Shown here: piece by piece, positions 17,924-27,169 of the stretch
Numbering within the stretch: the stretch's first letter is position 1
Layout: every line of letters starts with the position of its first letter
Assembly: GCA_964369665.1 (NCBI GenBank)
Contig: CAYJFS010000006.1
Coordinates: forward strand, 16,950-80,949
DNA: 64,000 nucleotides
Source of the DNA: Bilophila sp964369665
GTDB taxonomy: Bacteria; Desulfobacterota; Desulfovibrionia; Desulfovibrionales; Desulfovibrionaceae
Reading direction: 5' to 3'
The notes under the pieces: generated by a model
Database searches by the model: none
What the model was told of the DNA's origin: nothing
What the model saw: only the letters and a program-made list of their open reading frames with translations
Position numbers and translations under genes: made by a program

Positions 17924-19492
17924 ATGCGTGTTACTCAAAAAGCTATGTACACAGGCATGGTTAACCAAATGAACAAGAATCTTTCTGACTATATGGAGTC
18001 TAATATCCAAGGTTCTACAATGAAAAGGATTAACCGACCTTCTGATGACCCTGCAGGTACAGCACGTGTATTAGCCTACCGTGGTTCTATTGGTGAGCTT
18101 GATCAGTTTTCAACAAATGCAGACACTGCTCTTGGTTGGCTTTCTCTTGCAGATGAAACATTAGGTCAGGTATCTAATGTTATTATTAAAATTAAAGAAC
18201 TTGCGGAACAAGCTGCTACTGGTACCTATACCCCTGAACAGCGTGAAGCTATTGGTGCTCAAGTACGAGAATTAATGAGCACTTTAGTTAATCTCTCTAA
18301 TGTAGAATATGAAGGAAAACATATTTTTTCTGGTCAAGATTATAAAAATTCTGCCTTTGTAGAAGGCCTTACAGTTACAAGTGGAGATCCAAATATTAAC
18401 CCTACTCCTCCAATGCAAGTAACTGGGAAATTAGAAAAAACTGGACTTATCCGCTTTGAACAAGATGCTCAAATCCCTCCTGCTGCAGACCTTAACTATC
18501 AATGGTCATCAGATGGTGGTAAAACATGGAATACTGCTACTATTCCTGCAGGCAGTAGAGAAATGGTCATAGATGGAGCTATTGTTACAGTACCTGAACC
18601 TGCAACAATCAATGTTACAGCCTTTGACCCAGATCAACCTGCTGGTGAAAATAATGGGTCATTACTATATGTAAGACCAACAGCAATTTATCAAGGGAGT
18701 GATAACAACTCAAAACCTCTTGTAGATAAGTATGGCACTGTACAAATGCCACCCATTACAACAAATACTGCAGGTGTCTTTAATGATAATGTTATTATCA
18801 AATTCCCTGATGGGGTTGATTTATCTACAGCTGGACCATTTGAGTACTCCTATACAACAGATGGAGGGAAAACATGGTCAACTGGAACAGCCGATGTTGT
18901 TGTAACCCCTCCTACAAGCACTGCTCGCCTTGTTTTACCTGGTGGATATATGGATATTGGATCAGAAGATACTACAAACCCAGACAACAATATTCCTGCT
19001 GATGGACAGCTTATTCTTCGCCCTCAGCGTACTGAGCTTGATTTTGAAATAATGAGTGGACAAACAATATCTGTAAACAATGTAGGAAAAGATATTTTTG
19101 GTGGTATATTCTCTACCAATGGCTCTTCAAATAATGAGCCTATGTTTGGCCAAGGTGATGGACGTAATCTCTTTGAAACAGTTGGTGAGCTCATTGGTTA
19201 CTGTGAAACAAATAACCAAGAAGGCATTCAAGAATCTCTTGAAAAACTTGAACTTGCATCAAAAAACGTTTTAACTCATGCTGCACGTATTGGTGGAAAA
19301 GAAAACCGCCTGGAAATAACAAAAGACTCTCTTGAATCAAACAAGTTTGATCAAACACAACGTCTAAGTGGTGTTGAAGATGTAAACCTTACAGAGCTTA
19401 TGACACGCTTAGCACAGCAAGAGATGGCTTATTCTACTATTCTTAAATCTTCATCTATGATAATGCAACTAAACTTAACTAAATTTATTTAG
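17924..19492 (+). CDS. flgL: Flagellar hook-associated protein 3 (FlgL), enlarged
   Basis: Second hook-filament junction protein. The N-terminal flagellin-like helix contains NRPSDDPAGTARVLAYRGSI, and the C-terminal helix RLAQQEMAYSTILKSSSMIM is typical. At 522 residues it is much longer than the ~317-residue enterobacterial protein. The surplus is an exposed central region (about residues 145-380) with two copies of a DGGKTW-containing beta segment (near residues 197 and 313). GGAG lies 6 bases before the ATG, and the gene follows flgK by 9 bases. Confidence 0.94.
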   Translation: MRVTQKAMYTGMVNQMNKNLSDYMESNIQGSTMKRINRPSDDPAGTARVLAYRGSIGELDQFSTNADTALGWLSLADETLGQVSNVIIKIKELAEQAATGTYTPEQREAIGAQVRELMSTLVNLSNVEYEGKHIFSGQDYKNSAFVEGLTVTSGDPNINPTPPMQVTGKLEKTGLIRFEQDAQIPPAADLNYQWSSDGGKTWNTATIPAGSREMVIDGAIVTVPEPATINVTAFDPDQPAGENNGSLLYVRPTAIYQGSDNNSKPLVDKYGTVQMPPITTNTAGVFNDNVIIKFPDGVDLSTAGPFEYSYTTDGGKTWSTGTADVVVTPPTSTARLVLPGGYMDIGSEDTTNPDNNIPADGQLILRPQRTELDFEIMSGQTISVNNVGKDIFGGIFSTNGSSNNEPMFGQGDGRNLFETVGELIGYCETNNQEGIQESLEKLELASKNVLTHAARIGGKENRLEITKDSLESNKFDQTQRLSGVEDVNLTELMTRLAQQEMAYSTILKSSSMIMQLNLTKFI

Positions 19493-19590
19493 TAAATATA
19501 AATAATTATGAAATATCTAGATAACATGGTATTTTTTAAAATATATAAAAAAACCTATACACCAAGTGTACAGTTGTGTGTGGAGTTTTT

Positions 19591-19827
19591 ATGCTAATAC
19601 TTACACGTAAACCAGGTGAAAGTATTTTTTTAGATAATAATATACAAATAACGATTATTAGTATCCAAGGAAAACAAGTAAAAATTGGCCTTGATGTCCC
19701 ATCTGAAATAAACGTATACAGAGAGGAAGTCTATCAAAAAATTAAAGAAGAAAACCAACAAGCAACAACAATTACTAATAATGATCTTATTATGGCAACA
19801 CAGTTATGGCAAACAGTAAAAAAATAA
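19591..19827 (+). CDS. csrA: Carbon storage regulator CsrA (RNA-binding)
   Basis: Small dimeric RNA-binding repressor of translation; in many flagellated bacteria it holds flagellin translation in check. The 78-residue protein starts MLILTRKPGESIFL and contains IKIGLDVP-like VKIGLDVPSEINVYREEVY, the conserved RNA-contacting end. ATG 19591 is preferred over an upstream in-frame GTG (19576), because GGAG lies 6 bases before it and family proteins begin MLILTR. It overlaps fliW by 22 bases. Confidence 0.95.
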   Translation: MLILTRKPGESIFLDNNIQITIISIQGKQVKIGLDVPSEINVYREEVYQKIKEENQQATTITNNDLIMATQLWQTVKK

Positions 19828-20276
19828 CTATAGAAACTAAATTTGGTCAGCAAGCACTAGATCTTGAAAAGATTATTTACTTTCCTCAAGGGCTTATGGG
19901 TTTTGAAAATAAACACTCATACACTCTTATACAAGTAGAACCTGAATCACCTTTCCTTATTTTACAATGCATAGATGATCCTACTCTTGGACTTTTAGTT
20001 GCAGATCCATATAGCTTTATTAAGACGTATAATATAAAACTTAATGATATAGAAGAACAAATTCTTTGTTTAACAAACCCTAAACAACTAGCTGTTCTAG
20101 TAACAGTAAGTATTCCACCTGGAAAACCAGAAAATTCAACACTAAACCTCACAGGGCCTATTGTAATAAATGCTGAAACAAAAGTAGGATTACAAGTACC
20201 TCAAACAGACTCAAATACTCCTCATCAACTATATCTTTATCCTCAAAACACTATAAAAAATTCTCAAAAATCATAA
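19806..20276 (+). CDS. fliW: Flagellar assembly factor FliW (CsrA antagonist)
   Basis: Binds CsrA and is displaced by flagellin, linking filament export to flagellin translation. The 156-residue protein has the family segments IIYFPQGLMGFENKHSYTLI and PFLILQCIDDPTLGLLVADP, then LVTVSIPPGKPENSTLNLTG and GPIVINAETKVGLQV. Its ATG lies inside csrA (22-base overlap), so the antagonist is probably made in step with its target. No strong ribosome site is visible, which supports translational coupling. Confidence 0.94.
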   Translation: MANSKKITIETKFGQQALDLEKIIYFPQGLMGFENKHSYTLIQVEPESPFLILQCIDDPTLGLLVADPYSFIKTYNIKLNDIEEQILCLTNPKQLAVLVTVSIPPGKPENSTLNLTGPIVINAETKVGLQVPQTDSNTPHQLYLYPQNTIKNSQKS

Positions 20277-20473
20277 AAAAACAGTTTTTTAAACAACTAA
20301 TTATAGTTAACGCTATCAGCTAGCTTATATTTTAATTTTAATTTTAGTAAATAAAAAACTGCTTTATAAAACCAATAATCTAATTTACTCCTTTTTTAAC
20401 ATATTGTTAAAATAAAATATATTTACTAATCACTACTATAAAAAAGAACTCCATATCTTAGGAGAAAAAAGCT

Positions 20474-22066
20474 ATGTTCCTACCCTTACCAACTCCAAAA
20501 GAAATGACTATATGGGATCAATCTGCTAGCCATATTGGTGTTCCTGAGTCAATCCTTATGGAAAATGCTAGTAGAGAAGCATTCCATATTCTCCTTAAAA
20601 CTTTTGGCCCTATAAAAGATAAATATATTCTTGTTATGATGGGTAGTGGGAATAATGGTGGCGATGCTGTTTGCCTTGCACGTCATCTTCATGATGCTGG
20701 AGGAAACGTTCTAGTCCTTCATACACGACCATTTATAAATTATAGAGGAACATCTGGACAATTTCTTAGACTTGCAAAGCATTGTGGTGTTTCATTTATG
20801 CTTGCAACAAGTTGGCTTACAAAACATAACAAAAGTACATGGTCAACACCAGATGTTATTATAGATGGTCTTATTGGTATAGGTCTCACTGATAACCTAA
20901 AAGAACTTGAAATAGAACTCATTAATCACATTAATCTTCTTTCAAAAAAAAGCTTTATCTTATCCCTTGACATACCATCAGGACTCTCTGGATTAACAGG
21001 AAAAACATATCCTACGGCTGTAATAGCAGATGTTACGGTTACTTTTGAAGCTGCAAAACCAGGATTAGTTTTACCAGAAGCTATGCCCTATATTGGTTCT
21101 CTTCATATCTGCTCCATTGGTATCCCCTTATTGGCACGTAAAAAAAACCAACCTTCTTATCAAATGATTGCCTCTAGAACACCACTTCCTCTTCCCATAC
21201 CAGGACCTCTTTCCTACAAAAATAGTACAGGCCATATACTCATTATTGGAGGTAGCGCAGGTAGTGATGGCATACTTACAGGTGCACCATATCTTTCAGC
21301 TCTTGCAGCACTAAGAACTGGAGCAGGTCTTGTTACAATTGCTGCACCACATGATCTTTGCTTTGAAATAAAAGGAGGTTGTCCTGATATTATGGCCCTT
21401 CCTCTTGGATCATCAGGAACCACTGCATGGTCAAAAGAACTTGTACAACCACTACTTTCAAAAATTGCTAAATTTACAACCATTATACTTGGTCCAGGTA
21501 TGGGTAGAGAAGATCACGTTGCTTCATTTATCAAGGAATTTCTCTCAGTATCAACTTCTATTCCTATGGTTATTGATGCTGATGCTCTATATATTTTAGC
21601 TCAAAACCCATGTCTTTTACAACAATTAAAGCCTATAGATGTTCTTACACCTCACCCTGGTGAAGCATCGTTACTACTAAATACAACAACACAAGATATC
21701 AAAAAAGACCGATTGAATACTTCAAAAAACCTTTCTTCTCTAGCTCCAACAACATGGATTCTTAAAGGCGCAGGGACACTTATTAGTGCCCCTGGAAACC
21801 CCACGGCTATTGCCCCACATGCTATCCCTAACCTTGCTGTTGCAGGATCTGGAGATGTCTTAAGTGGATGTATTGCAGCTCTTCTTACTCAAAAAATTCA
21901 TACTTATATTGCTGCATGTCTTGCTGTACAAATACATATTGAAGCAGGGATTCTACTTTTAGAACAATATCCTTTTAGAGGTAACTTAGCCTCAGATATT
22001 ATACAAAACATCCCAAAAGCTTATACAAAACTTATTGAAAAAGGAAAAACACCTACTTACTTCTAA
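20474..22066 (+). CDS. nnrDE: Bifunctional NAD(P)HX epimerase / ADP-dependent dehydratase
   Basis: Repairs hydrated NADH and NADPH. The 530-residue fusion has an N-terminal YjeF_N epimerase domain (GSGNNGGDAVCLARHLHDAG, then LSLDIPSGLSGLTGKTY) and, from about residue 230, a ribokinase-like dehydratase domain (GPGMGRE; IDADALYILAQNP; LTPHPGEASLLL; NLAVAGSGDVLSGCIAALL). Length and domain order match the common bacterial fusion. AGGAG lies 9 bases before the ATG. It is preceded by a 197-base AT-rich spacer and converges with comM. Confidence 0.94.
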   Translation: MFLPLPTPKEMTIWDQSASHIGVPESILMENASREAFHILLKTFGPIKDKYILVMMGSGNNGGDAVCLARHLHDAGGNVLVLHTRPFINYRGTSGQFLRLAKHCGVSFMLATSWLTKHNKSTWSTPDVIIDGLIGIGLTDNLKELEIELINHINLLSKKSFILSLDIPSGLSGLTGKTYPTAVIADVTVTFEAAKPGLVLPEAMPYIGSLHICSIGIPLLARKKNQPSYQMIASRTPLPLPIPGPLSYKNSTGHILIIGGSAGSDGILTGAPYLSALAALRTGAGLVTIAAPHDLCFEIKGGCPDIMALPLGSSGTTAWSKELVQPLLSKIAKFTTIILGPGMGREDHVASFIKEFLSVSTSIPMVIDADALYILAQNPCLLQQLKPIDVLTPHPGEASLLLNTTTQDIKKDRLNTSKNLSSLAPTTWILKGAGTLISAPGNPTAIAPHAIPNLAVAGSGDVLSGCIAALLTQKIHTYIAACLAVQIHIEAGILLLEQYPFRGNLASDIIQNIPKAYTKLIEKGKTPTYF

Positions 22067-22087
22067 ACAATTAACATATCGACAAAT

Positions 22088-23621
22088 TTAAAAAAGCTTC
22101 CTATCTAAAACCCTAAAGCTAATGGCTTCTGCTATATGCTTCATAGCTATATCTTTTGATGAATCAAGATCTGCAATTGTTCTACTAATTCTCAATATAC
22201 GTGTATATGCCCTTGCAGATAATGAAAGACCTTGCATTGCTTCTTTTAAAAATACCTGTCCAGCCTTATCAAGCTGACAATAGTCATCTAGCAAACGGCC
22301 TGAAATATCTGCATTTGTTTGGCAACCAGGTATAGTAGCATACCTTTTTTGCTGAACAGCTCGAGCTTGAAGCACATGCATCCGCATTTCTTGTGAAGAT
22401 AAAGGCTTTCTTATCTGAAGATAAGTCATCATAAGGGACAGCAGGAACATCTATGTGTAAATCAATTCTATCAATAAGTGGGCCTGATAGTTTACTCCGA
22501 TATTTCTGAATCTGTACTGCTGTACACACACATACTTGATGACGATCTGTAGAGTACCCACAAGGACAAGGATTCATTGCAGCTATAAGCATACAGCCTG
22601 CAGGGAAAACAACAGAAGCAAAAGACCTTGAAATTGTTACATAACCTTCTTCCAATGGCTGACGCAAAACTTCTAATGTACCCCTTACATATTCTGGGAA
22701 TTCATCTAAAAACAGTACACCCCTATGGGCCAAAGAAATTTCTCCAGGACGTGGAATAGAACCACCACCTATAAGTGCAGCTTCTGTTATAGAGTGATGT
22801 GGGGCTCTAAAAGGTCTTTCACTTATAATCTTTTGTCCATTAAACTGTCCTGCAACACTATAAATTTTAGTAACTTCTAAAGATTCATCATGATTTAATG
22901 GAGGTAAAATAGAAGGTACTCTTTGAGCAAGCATTGTTTTACCACTTCCGGGAGGACCAATAAGTAATAAATTATGTGCTCCTGCTGCAGAAATTTCTAT
23001 AGCACGCTTTACATACTCCTGACCTTTTACATCAGCAAAATCTAATGAAGCTTTTTTAACTAAAGAATCTTTGTGTGTAACTCTACTTGTTATCTTTTTA
23101 AGGACATATTCACCCCTCAAAAATGCAATTGTTTCACTTAGTGTTTTAACACCTATAACAACTATATTATCAACCATACTTGCCTCAGCCACATTTTCTA
23201 AGGCAACAATAATACCTTTTGCACCTTCTTTCTTTGCAAGTAGAGCTATTGCTAATATCTCTGTAACAGGTTTAAGCTCACCTGTAAGAGATAATTCTGC
23301 ACTCATGAACCAGCCAAATGTACTTTCAGCAGGAATATTTTTTATAGCAGCAAGCAAACCTATGGCTAAAGGTAAATCATATCCACTACCAACTTTACGA
23401 CGATCTGCTGGTGCAAGATTTATAGTGATACGTGCTGGAGGGAATTTACATCCACAAGAACGTAATGCAGCAAAAACACGTTCTTTTGCCTCACGAACAG
23501 CACCTTCTGCTAAACCTACCATAACAAAGGCTGGAAAACCTTGACGTAAAACATCTACCTCAAGATCAACACGAAAGGCATCAACACCTTGTATTGCACC
23601 ACAAGCAAGCCTTACTGTCAT
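22088..23621 (-). pseudogene. comM: ComM-like Mg-chelatase-family AAA protein, split by a one-base frameshift
   Basis: AAA+ helicase-like protein of the YifB/ComM family, implicated in branch migration during natural transformation. The first part has the Lon-like N-terminal domain (GFPAFVMVGLAEGAVREAKE, INLAPADRRKVGSGYDLPLA), Walker A GPPGSGKTMLAQRVPSILPP and Walker B VLFLDEFPEY. The frame carrying PYDDL runs to a stop at 22284. The conserved C-terminus (LSSQEMRMHVLQARAVQQKR to the end at 22088) continues in another frame. The whole span is 1534 bases: one base more than a 510-residue protein plus stop, very near the usual ~506. The shift lies at about 22404-22425, near an AAGAAAG run. Either a true inactivating mutation or a sequence error. 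Its start overlaps the sulP stop by 4 bases. Confidence 0.88.
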
Positions 23622-25315
23622 TTATCACTTTCAACAATTTTTGTTGCAAAATCAAGTGCATCCTGAAGTGTAGGGAAAATATGTTCTTTTCCTACTGCAT
23701 GGATAATCCCTACCTGATCTAATATTGTCTTTACTTTAGGCTGAATATCAGCAAAAAGAACTTTATAGCCAGAAGTACGCTTATTAAGAAATGTTTCTAA
23801 TGTATGAATGCCTGTCATATCTATTGTGGACATATTATGTAAATATAAAATAAATACTTTTGGAATTTTTTCCATAGCCTCTAAAGAGTTCTGTAAACGT
23901 GCAGCTACACCAAAAAATAAAGGGCCATTCACAGAAAAAACTTGAATACCTTTTGGATATTTATCTTTCTCTAAAAGGACACCTCCAGATAATGCTCCTT
24001 CAAAATTATCTGTATTAACCATATCTAAATCTGTTAGTTCTCCCATTCTTTTCATAAAAAAAAGTGATGATAGCATCACCCCCATATACACAGCTATAGT
24101 TAAATCTAAAACAGTAGTTAAAATAAATGTAAATAACATAATAGCCCAATCTGATATTGGACCTCTAAACATATGTCTCACTGTAGGGAAATCACTCATG
24201 TCATATGCAACAACAACAAGGACTCCAGCTAATGCAGATAGTGGTATTGCTTTTATGAAAGGCACTGCCCAAAGCATACAGGCAAGAAGAATTAATGTAT
24301 GAAAAACTGAAGAAATTGGTGAACATGCACCTGCACGAATATTTGTCATTGTTCTTCCAATAGTACCTGTTACAGCAAGGCCATTAAAAAGCACGGCTGA
24401 AATATTACCTATACCCTGAGCAACAAGCTCCATATTTGAATTATGACGTTGACCTGTCATGCTATCTGCAACAACACAAGAAAGAAGTGACTCTATAGCT
24501 ATAAGCAAAGCCATCGTAAAGGCTTCTGGCAACAATAAACGAAGATGCTCTATTGTTATATCTTTTGGTAGAAAAAACTCTGGAAATCCTGGCTTAATGG
24601 TAGTAAAACGACTACCGATTGTTTCTACATTAATATCTAATAAATACACAACTATTGTAGCTACTAGAACACCCACAACTGGAGCAGGAATATGAGGAAT
24701 ATATCTCCGAACTAAAATAATACTTATTAATGTAAGAAATGAAATAAATATTGTCGATGGGCTAAAATAAAGCACATTAGATAAATACAATTGCCATTTA
24801 TCAAAAAATTCTGGTGGAGTATTTGCCATAGGTAAGCCCAAAAAATCTTTTACCTGAGAGGAAAAAATAAGTAGTGCTATCCCCATAGTAAAACCTACGG
24901 TTACAGGGTATGGGATATATTTGATTAAAAAACCAAGCTGCATTACACCAAAAAAAATAAGAATTATACCTGCAAGGATAGTTGCCACAACTAAACCTTC
25001 ATAGCCATAACGAGAAATAATAGAAAAAATAATAACAACAAGTGCTCCAGTAGGTCCACAAACCTGAAAATTGCTCCCACTAAACACAGCCATAAGAAAA
25101 CCACCTATAATAGCTGCATAAAGGCCTTTTTCAGGTGTTAATCCAGATGCAATGGCAAAGGCTAGACCTAGTGGTAAAGCAACAACAGCTACAGTCACCC
25201 CTGAAAGACAATCTTTTAGCATCATTTTTTTTGTATACCCATGGTCTAAAGTTTTTATTAAACTAGGAACAAGCGATCGTGTCCCTAATAAAAAGCTTTT
25301 CCCATATGCAGACAT
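23618..25315 (-). CDS. SulP-family anion transporter with STAS domain
   Basis: Inner-membrane transporter of 565 residues in the SLC26/SulP family, which carries sulfate, bicarbonate or other anions. About 10-14 hydrophobic helices are visible, with family segments GLTPEKGLYAAIIGGF, SGSNFQVCGPTGALVVIIF and TGTIGRTMTNIRAGA. From about residue 450 it has a cytoplasmic STAS domain (VFILYLHNMSTIDMTGIHTL). The substrate is not readable from sequence. It is upstream of comM on the same strand with a 4-base overlap. Confidence 0.9.
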   Translation of the reverse strand: MSAYGKSFLLGTRSLVPSLIKTLDHGYTKKMMLKDCLSGVTVAVVALPLGLAFAIASGLTPEKGLYAAIIGGFLMAVFSGSNFQVCGPTGALVVIIFSIISRYGYEGLVVATILAGIILIFFGVMQLGFLIKYIPYPVTVGFTMGIALLIFSSQVKDFLGLPMANTPPEFFDKWQLYLSNVLYFSPSTIFISFLTLISIILVRRYIPHIPAPVVGVLVATIVVYLLDINVETIGSRFTTIKPGFPEFFLPKDITIEHLRLLLPEAFTMALLIAIESLLSCVVADSMTGQRHNSNMELVAQGIGNISAVLFNGLAVTGTIGRTMTNIRAGACSPISSVFHTLILLACMLWAVPFIKAIPLSALAGVLVVVAYDMSDFPTVRHMFRGPISDWAIMLFTFILTTVLDLTIAVYMGVMLSSLFFMKRMGELTDLDMVNTDNFEGALSGGVLLEKDKYPKGIQVFSVNGPLFFGVAARLQNSLEAMEKIPKVFILYLHNMSTIDMTGIHTLETFLNKRTSGYKVLFADIQPKVKTILDQVGIIHAVGKEHIFPTLQDALDFATKIVESDK

Positions 25316-25437
25316 CTATACCTCCATAAACTCTAAAGTTACATTATCTCTATTTATCTAAAGTATGATTCATGTATAATCACTTTCTATCCTACAAACA
25401 ACTGTATAACCTTTTCATAGTGTTTACATTCTATAAC

Positions 25438-25479
25438 TAAAAACTATGTCTCATACAAAATTTTGTATGAGACATAGTA
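25438..25479 (-). terminator. Rho-independent terminator after the second amino-acid ABC operon
   Basis: A perfect 36-base palindrome (25444-25479, arms built on ACTATGTCTCATACAAAA) is followed on the minus strand by five T residues. It lies 22 bases downstream of the permease stop codon at 25501, so it most likely ends that minus-strand operon. Confidence 0.75.
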
Positions 25480-25500
25480 TAAAAATTTTTTATAATGCTT

Positions 25501-26187
25501 TTATTTATTTACCCTTACTCCATTCCCCTTTAATAATAGCTTCCTCTCAACATATCTTAAGATAGCTGAAATACTCAACGTCATTGCTAAGTAAAATAAT
25601 GCAACAGTAATCCAAACTTCAAATGCACGAAAATTAACAGCTATAATTTCCTGACCTTGACGAGTTAATTCACCAACCCCAACAACAACAAGTAGTGATG
25701 TATCTTTTAAAGATATTATACACTGATTCGTTAAAGGTGGTATCATACGACGAAATGCTTGTGGCCAAACAACATATAACATTGCTTGAAAATGTGTTAA
25801 CCCTGTGGAACGAGCAGCCTCCATCTGTCCATGGTCAACAGATGCAATAGCTCCACGAACAATTTCGGCAATATAAGCACCAGAATTTACTCCAATAGCA
25901 ATAACTCCTGCCCAATTTGCAGGGATACGCATATTAAAAGCTAAAGGCAATGCAAAATAAAGAAACATTACTTGAACAATTAATGGTGTACCTCTAATAG
26001 TTTCTACATAAATTACTGCAAAAATACGTAAAATACGATAGCGTGGTGTATTAATAAGCCCAATTACTATACCCAATAGTAAACCAAAAAGCAGACCTCC
26101 AACAGTAATAAGTAATGTTAACTTAACACCAGATAATAATAATGGAGCTGTTTCTAATATAACCTGTGGTTGAAAATCAAAACCCAT
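25501..26187 (-). CDS. glnP: Amino-acid ABC transporter permease (GlnP type)
   Basis: 228-residue inner-membrane permease of a polar amino-acid importer. It has the HisMQ-type start (LLSGVKLTLLITVGGLLFGL), the segment YVETIRGTPLIVQVMFLYF and the EAA loop GAYIAEIVRGAIASVDHGQM, then GLTHFQAMLYVVWPQA. The size matches GlnP better than the larger permeases at 2.4-5.0 kb. It lies 47 bases downstream of its binding protein. No glnQ-like ATPase is adjacent, and the substrate (glutamine or another polar amino acid) is inferred only. Confidence 0.85.
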   Translation of the reverse strand: MGFDFQPQVILETAPLLLSGVKLTLLITVGGLLFGLLLGIVIGLINTPRYRILRIFAVIYVETIRGTPLIVQVMFLYFALPLAFNMRIPANWAGVIAIGVNSGAYIAEIVRGAIASVDHGQMEAARSTGLTHFQAMLYVVWPQAFRRMIPPLTNQCIISLKDTSLLVVVGVGELTRQGQEIIAVNFRAFEVWITVALFYLAMTLSISAILRYVERKLLLKGNGVRVNK

Positions 26188-26234
26188 GTTTCACCAATAA
26201 AATACTGTAATGTACTATCCTCTAAAATATACCT

Positions 26235-26999
26235 TTACTGAGAATCATTTTCTTGTGGCATTACACCAAACCACTTCTTATAAATCTCTGCATAAGTCCC
26301 ATTTTTTTTAAGTTCAGCAAGAGCATTATTTACCTTTGATATTAAAGTGCTGTTCCCTTTAGAAAAAGCTATTCCATAAGGGTGTCCTTCATATACTGGA
26401 CCAACTATCTTACCCTTACCCTTACCAACTGTCCCTATAAAAGCTTCTAAAACAGGCTTATCAAAAACAATAGCGTCTGCTCCACCATTAATAAGCTCAA
26501 AAAACATACCTTCATTATTTGGAAATAACTTCAAAGAACCTGCTTTACCAAAAGCTTTCATAAAATCAACAGATGAAGTGCCTGTTTTAACTGCAACAAC
26601 CTTTTCTGCTAAATCATCTATTGTATGAACACTTTTTTCATCTTGACGAACAAGTATAACAAGTCCAGAGTTATAATATGGATGAGAAAAATCTACTACA
26701 CGAACTCTTTCTGGAGTAATAGACATACCAGCAATTGCAATCTCAATATTGCCTGTTTGTAATCCAGGGATTATACCATTAAAGTCCATTGGTTGAAACA
26801 CATAAGGTATATCTGCTTTATCTGCAATAGCTTTCCAAAGATCTATATCAAAACCTACATACTGGCCATCTTTATCTTTAAATTCAAAAGGCATGAAGTT
26901 TGTATCATGAGCAACAACAAAAATTTTTGAGAAACCTTCTATTGGTGACAATCCTAAAAAAAAGAATAACATAGCAACTATAAATAAACGAAACTTCAT
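26235..26999 (-). CDS. glnH: Amino-acid ABC transporter substrate-binding protein (GlnH type)
   Basis: Periplasmic binding protein of 254 residues. A signal peptide (residues 1-24, ending near GFSK) is followed by VAHDTNFMPFEFKDKDGQY and VGFDIDLWKAIADKADIPY, the N-lobe signature of GlnH-like proteins; IAGMSITPERVRVVDFSHPY forms the ligand cleft. A GGGGAGGGG site lies close to the ATG. It heads a two-gene minus-strand operon with the permease. Confidence 0.88.
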   Translation of the reverse strand: MKFRLFIVAMLFFFLGLSPIEGFSKIFVVAHDTNFMPFEFKDKDGQYVGFDIDLWKAIADKADIPYVFQPMDFNGIIPGLQTGNIEIAIAGMSITPERVRVVDFSHPYYNSGLVILVRQDEKSVHTIDDLAEKVVAVKTGTSSVDFMKAFGKAGSLKLFPNNEGMFFELINGGADAIVFDKPVLEAFIGTVGKGKGKIVGPVYEGHPYGIAFSKGNSTLISKVNNALAELKKNGTYAEIYKKWFGVMPQENDSQ

Positions 27000-27054
27000 A
27001 GACCCCTCCCCAATTAATTACCTAATGTCTATAAAAATTTTATACATATACTTT

Positions 27055-27100
27055 TGTTTAGTATACAAGTATGCTTATATTTTTTAACGAAATCAAGCTA
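27055..27100 (-). promoter_or_regulatory. Candidate sigma-70 promoter for the glnH operon
   Basis: On the minus strand TTGATT is followed 17 bases later by CATACT, in the spacer between the hydrogenase large-subunit gene and glnH, about 70 bases before the start codon. The spacing is ideal but the -10 matches only four of six bases. Coordinates are approximate. Confidence 0.4.
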
Positions 27101-27169
27101 TTATTTATTAAGATAACCACGTACAACTTAGTCTTTACAAAAGAATCATGCCTTTGGAAAATAAAAAGA

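Noticed and set aside
19576..19590. GTG start for csrA
   Set aside because: It would overlap the ribosome site GGAG, and CsrA proteins begin MLILTR, matching ATG 19591.
23071..23544. 157-codon open frame on the plus strand
   Set aside because: Antisense shadow of the comM N-terminal domain.
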